Part shown: one piece after another, positions 1-6,948 of the stretch
Layout of the letters: every line of letters begins with the position of its first letter
How positions within the stretch are numbered: position 1 is the first letter of the stretch
From: Gammaproteobacteria bacterium
Lineage (GTDB): Bacteria > Pseudomonadota > Gammaproteobacteria > Pseudomonadales > Halieaceae
Assembly (NCBI GenBank): GCA_002748505.1
Contig: PDSN01000098.1
Coordinates: forward strand, 1 to 14,254
Direction of reading: 5' to 3'
DNA: 14,254 nucleotides
Position numbers and translations under genes: made by a program
Notes under the pieces: generated by a model
The model's database searches: none
Seen by the model: the letters and a program-made list of their open reading frames with translations, nothing else
Told to the model about the DNA's origin: nothing

Positions 1-237
1 GAAACAGCAGGCAAAACAGCAGGAACTTGGGTATGAATTTCATGGCGGCATCCCGAGCTGTCGCGCAATCGTTACTGTATTCACAACAATGGGTTTAAAT
101 ACAAAACGTGGAGTAAAGCAGGCATAGGGCACAAATAACCTCTCCATCCCCTTCTACACAAAAATTGAGTTTTTAAACTCCTTATTATTTTGACTCCCAT
201 TGGTCTTTGTCAATTTTTTTCACTACTTTTCACCCAT
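1..237. other. Non-coding left edge, no gene seen
   Basis: I see no supported coding region or RNA gene here. The only structure is a short direct repeat of ACAGCAGG at the very start. The stretch becomes AT-rich toward the cold-shock terminator. A gene entering from outside the window could have its control region here. Confidence 0.4.
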
Positions 238-269
238 AAAAAAAGCAAGCCATTACGGCTTGCTTTTTT
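238..269 (-). terminator. Intrinsic terminator of the cold-shock gene
   Basis: A perfect 7-bp stem, GCAAGCC (245-251) with GGCTTGC (257-263), encloses the 5-base loop ATTAC. It is flanked by seven A on the left and six T on the right, so it has a U-tract when read in either direction. It lies about 15 bases beyond the stop codon of the minus-strand cold-shock gene, where its terminator is expected. The A/T symmetry means it could also stop plus-strand transcripts entering from the left. Confidence 0.9.
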
Positions 270-284
270 AAGACAAACAGGCTT

Positions 285-494
285 TTAGAGAACTACAATA
301 TTCTCTGCCTGAAGGCCTTTTTGACCCTGAGTCACATTGAACTCAACCGATTGACCTTCCGTCAATGATTTGAAGCCAGAACCTGAAATTGCACTAAAGT
401 GTGCAAAAACATCTGCGCCAGATTGCTGCTCAATAAAACCAAAACCTTTAGATTCGTCGAACCATTTCACGGTACCGGTAGCTGTATTAGACAT
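285..494 (-). CDS. CspA-family cold-shock protein
   Basis: This is a 69-residue single cold-shock domain protein, the usual length for the CspA family, which are cytoplasmic single-strand RNA/DNA-binding chaperones. The RNP1-type motif KGFGFI is at residues 16-21 and the RNP2-type motif VFAHF at 29-33; most relatives have Val-His where this one has Ala-His. The conserved TVKWF strand is at 8-12. An upstream in-frame extension of 24 residues is possible, but it is hydrophobic and unlike the family. The ATG at 494 is preceded by AGGATA at a suitable distance, so I use that start. The leader is long, AU-rich and contains a GCCT/AGGC stem-loop at about 528-540, as is common for csp mRNAs whose translation responds to temperature. 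Whether this copy is cold-induced cannot be read from the sequence. The gene is single, with its own terminator. Confidence 0.95.
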   Translation of the reverse strand: MSNTATGTVKWFDESKGFGFIEQQSGADVFAHFSAISGSGFKSLTEGQSVEFNVTQGQKGLQAENIVVL

Positions 495-606
495 GATAAA
501 TATCCTGTATATAAAAAGTATAAGAATGCCTTCGCGAGGCACGAACAAGCGGGAAATATAGACCAAATTTAGAAACTACAGATAGACCACACCACGAAAA
601 GTCAAA
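495..606 (-). promoter_or_regulatory. Cold-shock gene leader and possible promoter
   Basis: Read on the minus strand, TTGACT (+ coordinates 600-605) could be a -35 and TATCTG (579-584) a -10. The 15-base spacer is short and the -10 is weak. This would give a leader of roughly 75-80 bases before the cold-shock ATG, including a small hairpin at 528-540 and the ribosome binding site AGGATA. The placement suits a csp gene, but the promoter call rests on weak hexamers. Confidence 0.3.
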
Positions 607-747
607 CGATTTCTCATGTTTACTTACAATCGCGTTCATCACGATAAAGTGCGGATAAGCATTTACTCTACCGGGAACTTTTTGCATTATTTCACAGTTG
701 GGTAGACCATTAGTCGTCAACGCTTATTTATGGAAAGAGATATTTAG

Positions 748-2172
748 TTGAAACTCCTACACAAACTAGCGCTGTGTTGTCTGTTGTTTCCAGCCCTGGC
801 TGCCTACGGGGCTGTTGAGCACTACGCCATCTACCTCGATACCGACAATATCGGCACAGGCCAGTGCACAGAAAACGGCATCGGGGGCATCGATTACCGC
901 CTTGTACTTACGGTGGACAACAACAGCAAAACACTGCAAGGGGCCGACCTGAGTCAATGCAGTGTCAATACCTTTAATGCCGCTGTGGCACTGAATCTGG
1001 CCGACTGGTTCCTCGGCGCGGATAATGGTGTCGATGGCAGCGACCTGATCGAAGGACGCCTGCCACTGGCACAGCTGGACTACCCCACCCAGATTAACAT
1101 CTCAGTTGTATCCGACTTAATCGGCACGCTGTCCGATACCACGGGCGCTGTCTGGCGCGGCATTAGCCTGTCGCTTTCCGGTGTCCATGCGGTGCCGGTG
1201 TTCACCACGCCCATGTTACTGCTGCTATTGGTGCTGACAGGCGCCCTCGCCTGGCGCGGCATCCGCAGGCCTTGCCCGGCATCGAGCTACTTGCTGGTAC
1301 TGTGTTTAACACCGTTTATCGCCAGTCTCGCCTGGGCTGCCACTATCGCGATTGACGGTCTGGATGACTGGGCAGCCGCCGACCGGCAACACACTCTACC
1401 CGCGGGCAACCGGATCAGCGGGGATTTACGCGCGGTGTACCTGACCTACGACAACAGCTATGCCTATATTCGTGTAGATGCCCACGTCGGGCCCGTACCG
1501 CCGATAATACCGCAGACGCTGAACGATACCGGTATCGTTCTGGGTGACAATCACCCCTTTGGCAGGAATGGCGATTGCACCACCGGCGCGGTGATCGCAG
1601 CCCAGGACTGTTCCCACGGGCGCGATGCGAAAGCGCTGGCAGGCACCCTAACGAAAGTGGGTACGGGGCACGCTGGTTTTGATTTCACCAAACTCGATGG
1701 CAATGGCAATGACCTGCCCGCCGGCGCCGCAAACTGGAGCTGTGTGCGCGACAACGCAACAGGATTGGTATGGGAGGTGAAGACCAACGACGGCAATCTG
1801 CATGACACCGACAAGCAATACACCTGGTATGACCCCGACGCCATCGTCAATGGCAGCGCTTCCGGTTCGGAAAACAGCGGTGTGAATACGCAGGCCTTTG
1901 TTGCCACCGTCAATGCGGCGGGCTGGTGTGGCGCGAATGACTGGCGTCTGCCTACCATCGACGAACTGCACTCCACCGTCGATTTGTCCATATACTCGCC
2001 AGCCATCGATACCGCCTATTTTCCCAACGCAAAAAGCGGCTTGTACTGGTCATCGTCACCGGCTGCGGGCGACAGCGACTACGCCTGGGTCACCGATTTC
2101 CTGGTTGGTTTCGATTACCACGACCATAAGGGCAGCAGCCATTATGTGCGGCTTGTACGCGGTGGACTATGA
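748..2172 (+). CDS. Membrane-anchored Lcl/DUF1566 domain protein with internal CTERM-like segment
   Basis: 474 residues. The start is TTG, preceded by GGAAAGAGA at about 8 bases; an in-frame TAG sits directly before it. Order along the chain: signal peptide 1-22; an unrecognised extracytoplasmic domain about 23-148 with paired Cys 40 and 71; then VP plus a hydrophobic stretch (about 149-169) ending in RGIRR (170-174), like an IPTL/PEP-CTERM sorting tail. Next is a second hydrophobic stretch (about 181-197) ending in AWAA, like another signal peptide. Residues 201-247 begin IDGLDDW and resemble short CBM9/DOMON-like beta domains. The C-terminal part, about 260-474, is a DUF1566 (Lcl C-terminal) domain with NDWRLPT at 397-403, YWSSSP at 433-438 and VRLVRGG at the end. 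The positive loop between the two hydrophobic stretches fits a periplasm-in-out hairpin, with both large domains outside. Function is not established; DUF1566 in Legionella Lcl contributes to adhesion. A DUF1566 paralogue follows 139 bases downstream. Confidence 0.85.
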   Translation: MKLLHKLALCCLLFPALAAYGAVEHYAIYLDTDNIGTGQCTENGIGGIDYRLVLTVDNNSKTLQGADLSQCSVNTFNAAVALNLADWFLGADNGVDGSDLIEGRLPLAQLDYPTQINISVVSDLIGTLSDTTGAVWRGISLSLSGVHAVPVFTTPMLLLLLVLTGALAWRGIRRPCPASSYLLVLCLTPFIASLAWAATIAIDGLDDWAAADRQHTLPAGNRISGDLRAVYLTYDNSYAYIRVDAHVGPVPPIIPQTLNDTGIVLGDNHPFGRNGDCTTGAVIAAQDCSHGRDAKALAGTLTKVGTGHAGFDFTKLDGNGNDLPAGAANWSCVRDNATGLVWEVKTNDGNLHDTDKQYTWYDPDAIVNGSASGSENSGVNTQAFVATVNAAGWCGANDWRLPTIDELHSTVDLSIYSPAIDTAYFPNAKSGLYWSSSPAAGDSDYAWVTDFLVGFDYHDHKGSSHYVRLVRGGL

Positions 2173-2311
2173 CGGGCGCTGATATTAACCATAGAGAATT
2201 GGCAATGATATTGAATCAATCCATTCCCCTTTGGGGCAATGCCCACGCCCTGCCGGTGGGTGCCAACTTCTGTTCGCGTCACCAACAGCACAGCTTTCGC
2301 AGGAGCGCAAT

Positions 2312-2815
2312 ATGAAAACCCGATTGTGGCTGCTAGCCCTCTTCGTGCTTGCCCATAACAGTGTCTGGGCGGCTTGCAATCCCTATGTGCGCATGACGGC
2401 TCCCGACCAACGCTACAATGTGGATAGCGCCGCCGGTTTGGTGACCGATACAGTCACAGGGCTGATCTGGCAGCATTGTACGCTGGGACAAAGCGATGCA
2501 GATTGCAGTAGCGGCACGGCAACCCCCCACAACTGGCAGGAAGCGCTTCAGGCGGCTGCAAACAGTACCTTCGCCGCGTACAATGACTGGCGTCTACCGA
2601 ACCGGAAAGAACTGGCGTCTCTTGTGGAGCGCCAGTGCTACAGCCCGGCCATCAACAGCAACGTCTTTCCCGGTACCGAAAATGGCTGTTACTGGTCGTC
2701 ATCACCCAATGCGGACAACAACTACAACGCCTGGGGCGTCGATTTCCTTGTTGGCTACCACTACCGCAACTACAAGGGCTTTACCTGCTCGGTGCGCCTG
2801 GTGCGCGGTGGATAG
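2312..2815 (+). CDS. Small secreted Lcl/DUF1566 domain protein
   Basis: 167 residues: a signal peptide (1-20, cleavage likely after VWA) followed by a single DUF1566 domain. Visible signatures are TGLIW at 49-53, NDWRLPNRKEL at 91-101, CYWSSSP at 126-132 and VRLVRGG at the C-terminus. The ATG at 2312 has AGGAG about 6 bases upstream. A longer in-frame start at 2231 would put 27 unlike residues before the signal peptide, so I reject it. Six Cys after the signal peptide (22, 56, 65, 109, 126, 159) suggest disulfides in the periplasm or outside the cell. It is a diverged paralogue of the DUF1566 domain just upstream, sharing the motif AATGACTGGCGTCT at nucleotide level and the same C-terminal layout. 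It lacks the membrane hairpin of that protein. The 139-bp gap holds only weak hairpins, so co-transcription is possible. Role unknown; an adhesin or ligand-binding protein is an inference from the family. Confidence 0.88.
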   Translation: MKTRLWLLALFVLAHNSVWAACNPYVRMTAPDQRYNVDSAAGLVTDTVTGLIWQHCTLGQSDADCSSGTATPHNWQEALQAAANSTFAAYNDWRLPNRKELASLVERQCYSPAINSNVFPGTENGCYWSSSPNADNNYNAWGVDFLVGYHYRNYKGFTCSVRLVRGG

Positions 2816-3149
2816 CATCCCAAGGTCTCAGGCCAGCACAACGATATCCCTTGTTAACAAAGCATTTACAAGATATTACAAGAACACGCATCCCGCGGCA
2901 TCGGTGGTTTACAGTGATGTTTTACTCTGAACATGCCGCCGTCACCAGCGACCGCTCGCACAATAAGTCAGCATAAAATATCTGGTGACAGCAGCCCGGT
3001 TAAACAGGTCTCTAAGCATCGCTGTGGAATCATAAAGCGTACAAAGACAGCGAGCACTGATCGACAGACTGTGTTGCCAGCACGCTGACAGCTAAAATCC
3101 TCGGCACTGACAACAGAACAAGTAACAACACCAAACAGGGGATATACGT
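2816..3149. other. Intergenic region before the TonB receptor
   Basis: This is 334 bases without a credible gene. Short in-frame openings here are plus-strand run-ons from the DUF1566 gene in other frames. CGGCAT (about 2898) and ATGCCG (about 2933) could pair across a long loop, but no T-tract follows, so it is not a convincing terminator. The receptor's ribosome binding site AGGGGA (3137-3142) lies at the right edge. Its promoter should be here, but I could not find a -35/-10 pair with normal spacing. TTGCCA and TAAAAT near 3073-3098 are only 13 bases apart. Confidence 0.4.
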
Positions 3150-6050
3150 ATGTTTACAAAGCGCAAAATAACCTTGGCTGTCGCCACCGCAATGGCAATA
3201 GCCGGTCTGCCTGCCTATGCGCAGAATAACGATGCCAGCCCGCTGGAAGAAGTCCTTGTTACCGGTACGCAGATTAAAGGGGCCGATATTGAAGGCGCCC
3301 TGCCGGTCTCGGTGCTGAACTCTGACGATATAGCGCTGACCGGTGCGGCGACCGGCGCCGAACTGCTGAGCGCCATTCCCCAAATGGGCTTTGTGGGTTT
3401 TAGTGAATCGACCACCACGGGCGTGAACGCTGCCCGCGGCGATGTCAGCTCCATCAACCTGCGCGGCCTCGGTACGGGCAGCACACTGACCCTGATCAAC
3501 GGCCGCCGGATGGTGTTGCACCCCGGTACGCAGACTGAAAATCGAGTGCCGGTTGTGACCGCAAACAGCAATACCATTCCCGTATTCGGCATCGACCGTC
3601 TCGAAGTATTGCGCGATGGTGCAGCGGCATTGTACGGCAGTGACGCGGTAGCCGGTGTTGTCAACTATGTGTTGCAAACCGACTACGAAGAAGGCCGATT
3701 GACCGTGCGCCACGGACTGTCCGAAGGCACTGACCTGAACGAGACCAGCATCAACGGTGCCAAAGGTTTTTCCTTTAACGATGGCGCCACCAATCTGGTT
3801 CTGACGGGCTCCTTATACCGCAAAGATGGTATGCCCGCGTCAGATCGTTATTATTCAGCGAATTCCGACCTGCGCCCATTATTTGCCGATGACCCCCTGT
3901 TTGCCGGCGACACCAACCTCGACAACCGCTCCAGCACGTTTTCCGGTTGGGGCGTTATGCGTTACCCCGGTTTGGGCACACTGCACGTCAGACCCGAGGA
4001 AATGACCCGCGACAACGGCAGCACCTACAGCGCCGCCGACTGCAGCTATGCACTGCAAGACGGCTTGTGCCTCGATGGCGGCAGCGGTGATCGCGCGTTG
4101 CGAATCAACCGCAATGCGGCGCGTCAGTTATCCCCTGATGCCAAGCGTATGAACCTGTTTGGTTTTGTCAGACATGATTTAACCGATGCCACTGAACTGT
4201 ACAGTGAGTTCAGCTACTACCGGGCCGAAGTCGATCGCTACCGCGAGCAGGCCGGCCCCCTTTCAAACGGTCGCTTTACCGTGCCCGCCGACTACTATTA
4301 CAACCCCTTTGGCCCGGTTCACTTTGCCGATGGTCGGCTCAACCCCAACCGTATCGTACCGGCGGGTGATGCCGATGTACCGGATGAGGGGCTGGGCTTT
4401 ACCCTGTTTCGCTATGTGCCCTTCGATTCCGGGTATCGTATGGTCAATGTCGAAGACACCAGCTATCGCTTTGTCATGGGCGCAAAAGGCGAATTCAAGG
4501 ATTGGGACTGGGATAGCGGCCTTGTCTACAGCGAAGCAGAAACCGTTGACTCCACCAACAATCGGATCAGCAGCACCCTGTTTCAGCGCCAGCTGATGCT
4601 CGATACTGCCGACGCCTACAATATCTTCAGCGGCTTGAATCCCGCCGATATTACCAGCCCCTTCGACCCCACGCCCAACCCCGCCTCGGCCATCGACCCC
4701 ATGAGAATCAATGTCAAACGCCAGAGCCAGACATCACTTGCACTGGTTGATTTCAAAGTATCACGCCCCGATTTGTTTAGCCTGCCCGCAGGCGACGTGG
4801 GTATCGCGATGGGTGTGGAATGGCGTGAAGAAAGCTTCGATGAAAACCGCGATGCGCGCTCTGACGGCACTATCCAGTTTATCGATCAGGTGACCGGCCA
4901 ATACGTCAACACCAGTGACATCATCGGCAGCTCGGCCTCCCCCGATGCAGACGGCTCCCGCCGCGTATTCTCACTGTATGCGGAATTTCTGGTACCGCTG
5001 TTGCGCGATATGCCGCTGGCACAAAGTCTGGACATGCAACTGGCCGTTCGTCATGAAAACTTTTCCGACGTTGGCAGCGTGACCAAACCCAAAATAGCGA
5101 TGTCATGGTATCCCATCGACTGGTTACAGATTCGCGGCGCCTATTCGGAAGGCTTCCGCGCGCCCAACCTGACCCAGCTGCACATTCCTGCCATTACTGT
5201 TGTCAATGGAGTGAACGATCCGGTGAGCGGCTACTCCGGCGGTATCGAAGAGCGTCGTACCGGTAACAAAGACCTGAAACCCGAAGAAAGCAAAAACACC
5301 ACAATCGGTTTGGTACTGACGCCACTGGACGACCTGACGTTGACTGTCGACTACTGGAAAGTGGAACAGGATGGCATTATTGGTTTGCTCAATGCCGATA
5401 ACGCGGTACTGCTGGATGCACTGCTGCGCCAGCAGGGTTCTTATTTCAGCCGTCTGGAAAGAGACCCCGTCACCAACGAGCCCACCGTGTTTCACGATAC
5501 CTTCCAGAATCAGGAACTGCGCGAAGTCTCCGGTATTGATTTCAGCGCCAGTTACGCCCTGGATACCGAGTTAGGCCTGTTTGACTTTAAATGGAACGGC
5601 GCCTATCTAACCCAGTTCGATCAGGAGCCCGGCTCTGAGCAGCAAATGATTATCGACGCCTTCGACGTCGCCGGCGGTGCTGGCAGCCTGATCAAGAGAA
5701 ACGGCCGTCCGCGCTGGCGCAGCACTGCCTCGGTCAAATGGCAGCAGAATCAATGGGGTGCGGGCGTATTCTTCCAGTACATCAGCGAGACACGGGACAC
5801 CAGTGCAGCGGCGGACAGCGATACCGCAACGCCGGGTGCATTCCTGGCACTTGACCCCTATCTGACAGTGAATACCTCCCTCGACTACCGTTTCGATAAA
5901 GGTGTGCTGGAAGATTCACGCCTGCGCCTCGGGGTGCGCAACGTCTTCGACAAAGCGCCACCGGTCGCCGACGAGGGCTATGGCTACAACGGGCAGATAT
6001 ACTCCAACCGCGGTCGCTATATTTATCTGGATTTCGCCTACCGCTTCTAA
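3150..6050 (+). CDS. TonB-dependent outer-membrane receptor
   Basis: 966 residues, normal for large TonB-dependent transporters, which move specific substrates across the outer membrane using TonB-ExbBD energy. The signal peptide is 1-24, cleaved after AYA. A TonB-box-like EEVLVTG follows at 33-39. The plug domain spans about 45-180, with INLRGLGTGSTLTLINGRR at 102-120 and IDRLEVLRDGAAALYGSDA at 148-166, both hallmark plug motifs. The rest is the beta-barrel, with the familiar motif GFRAPNLTQL in the barrel and a C-terminal YLDFAYRF ending in Phe, the signal recognised by the BAM complex. AGGGGA lies 7 bases before the ATG, and an intrinsic terminator follows. The substrate cannot be read from the sequence. 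It belongs to the sequence type often annotated for carbohydrate or peptide uptake in marine Gammaproteobacteria rather than a classical siderophore receptor. The nearby peptidase and deacylase operon suggests a peptide or acyl-amino-acid ligand, which is inference. Confidence 0.95.
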   Translation: MFTKRKITLAVATAMAIAGLPAYAQNNDASPLEEVLVTGTQIKGADIEGALPVSVLNSDDIALTGAATGAELLSAIPQMGFVGFSESTTTGVNAARGDVSSINLRGLGTGSTLTLINGRRMVLHPGTQTENRVPVVTANSNTIPVFGIDRLEVLRDGAAALYGSDAVAGVVNYVLQTDYEEGRLTVRHGLSEGTDLNETSINGAKGFSFNDGATNLVLTGSLYRKDGMPASDRYYSANSDLRPLFADDPLFAGDTNLDNRSSTFSGWGVMRYPGLGTLHVRPEEMTRDNGSTYSAADCSYALQDGLCLDGGSGDRALRINRNAARQLSPDAKRMNLFGFVRHDLTDATELYSEFSYYRAEVDRYREQAGPLSNGRFTVPADYYYNPFGPVHFADGRLNPNRIVPAGDADVPDEGLGFTLFRYVPFDSGYRMVNVEDTSYRFVMGAKGEFKDWDWDSGLVYSEAETVDSTNNRISSTLFQRQLMLDTADAYNIFSGLNPADITSPFDPTPNPASAIDPMRINVKRQSQTSLALVDFKVSRPDLFSLPAGDVGIAMGVEWREESFDENRDARSDGTIQFIDQVTGQYVNTSDIIGSSASPDADGSRRVFSLYAEFLVPLLRDMPLAQSLDMQLAVRHENFSDVGSVTKPKIAMSWYPIDWLQIRGAYSEGFRAPNLTQLHIPAITVVNGVNDPVSGYSGGIEERRTGNKDLKPEESKNTTIGLVLTPLDDLTLTVDYWKVEQDGIIGLLNADNAVLLDALLRQQGSYFSRLERDPVTNEPTVFHDTFQNQELREVSGIDFSASYALDTELGLFDFKWNGAYLTQFDQEPGSEQQMIIDAFDVAGGAGSLIKRNGRPRWRSTASVKWQQNQWGAGVFFQYISETRDTSAAADSDTATPGAFLALDPYLTVNTSLDYRFDKGVLEDSRLRLGVRNVFDKAPPVADEGYGYNGQIYSNRGRYIYLDFAYRF

Positions 6051-6073
6051 CCCAGATATTTCACCAGCAAACG

Positions 6074-6106
6074 GAGCCTTCAGAAATTTTGAAGGCTCTT
6101 TTTTTT
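6074..6106 (+). terminator. Intrinsic terminator of the TonB receptor gene
   Basis: A perfect 8-bp stem, GAGCCTTC (6074-6081) with GAAGGCTC (6091-6098), closes a 9-base loop and is followed directly by eight T. It lies 23 bases past the receptor stop codon. The left flank has no A-tract, so it should act on the plus strand only and would not efficiently stop the convergent minus-strand operon. Confidence 0.95.
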
Positions 6107-6147
6107 GTCCAGTGACAGGCTTTATCAGTTCGGGTCATCTGCACTTT

Positions 6148-6948
6148 TCAGTCAGCTGTTTTTACCGTGCCGATAACGGGCCACTGCCGGTAAAAATCCT
6201 GGATAATACGCAGTCGACGCGCAAACACGGTATCTCTAAGACCCTTATCGGTAAGAGTTTGATAACTTTCGCGCAGGCGTTGCAAGGTGTCTGGTGCTAT
6301 ATCTGGGTTAGCCGCCAGATAAAGCCCACCGGAAATATCGGTCAATTCCAGTAGGGGCTCAAACAACGAACAGTCCACTTTTTCCCGCTCGCAAACCGGC
6401 AGCAAACCTCCGTCGCTAAGCGGGAACAGATCAATACGCCCAAGCAGGGCTTTATGCACATTCTGGGCGTTGTCGTTCACGCTCTGCAAGCGCGAGAACC
6501 CCTGTCGCTGTAAATACTCATGGTGCACATGAGCATTGACCACGCCGATGCGATACACGGCAGCGTCCTGCAGTGTGGACAGTTGAATATCTTTCCGTGC
6601 CCGCAGTTTGAACAGATAGTATCTCACCGGAATCAAGCGCCCTATCCAGTGAAAACGGGTCTCCCGCTGCGGCGTGCGCGCGATGGGATAGATCAAGGTA
6701 TCGCGCTCCAACTGCGCCAGACGATAGGCGCGCCGCCAGGGTAGAAACCGGAAATCAGCACTTAGCCCGGCCTGTGCGATCAGCATTTCTACAAAAGCGG
6801 TGGCCTCCGCTCCCTCCTGATCCGCGCCGAGGCGCTCCGTAAACGGTGACGCCTCAGTAACGACTGTCAGCGACTGGGCACCGACAGCCCAGCATGGCAG
6901 CGACCACAGCAGGAGCATCGCCCAGCGCAGCGACCTGGGTTTAATCAT
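6148..6948 (-). CDS. Periplasmic solute-binding protein, SBP_bac_3-like, sensor-associated
   Basis: 266 residues from the ATG at 6948; a GTG at 6960 would add only four residues. The signal peptide is 1-24, cleaved after VGA. The mature protein starts SLTVVTEASPF and shows the layout of the amino-acid-type solute-binding fold (PF00497-like): FLPWRRAYRLAQ at 68-79, IYPIARTPQRE at 86-96 and IGVVNAH at 134-140. There is no lipobox and no ABC permease or ATPase gene beside it. The gene is last in the regulator-kinase operon, and its start overlaps the kinase stop by 8 bases (ATGATTAA), indicating translational coupling. I therefore infer that it acts as the periplasmic ligand detector for the kinase, as TorT does for TorS, rather than as a transport component. 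It belongs to a different binding-protein family from TorT. The ligand is unknown. An orphan transport binding protein remains possible. Confidence 0.82.
   Translation of the reverse strand: MIKPRSLRWAMLLLWSLPCWAVGAQSLTVVTEASPFTERLGADQEGAEATAFVEMLIAQAGLSADFRFLPWRRAYRLAQLERDTLIYPIARTPQRETRFHWIGRLIPVRYYLFKLRARKDIQLSTLQDAAVYRIGVVNAHVHHEYLQRQGFSRLQSVNDNAQNVHKALLGRIDLFPLSDGGLLPVCEREKVDCSLFEPLLELTDISGGLYLAANPDIAPDTLQRLRESYQTLTDKGLRDTVFARRLRIIQDFYRQWPVIGTVKTAD

Noticed and set aside
41..70. A possible third, decayed copy of the 85-bp repeat (ATGGCGGCA, GAGCTG, CGCGCAAT)
   Set aside because: Only short blocks match with unequal gaps, and the second half of the repeat is absent. Chance similarity cannot be excluded.
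2226..2260. Small hairpins (CCCC/GGGG and GCCCAC/GTGGGT) between the two DUF1566 genes as a terminator
   Set aside because: No T-tract follows and the stems are short, so neither is a convincing intrinsic terminator.
2816..3149. A template repeat or reverse transcriptase for the DUF1566 genes
   Set aside because: I compared the intergenic regions by eye and saw no near-copy of the C-terminal coding segments. No reverse transcriptase motifs are in any frame.
3030..3713. A 227-codon minus-strand open frame overlapping the TonB receptor start
   Set aside because: It opposes the receptor signal peptide and plug, which are unmistakable. The translated product is His/Gln/Arg-rich without domain features.
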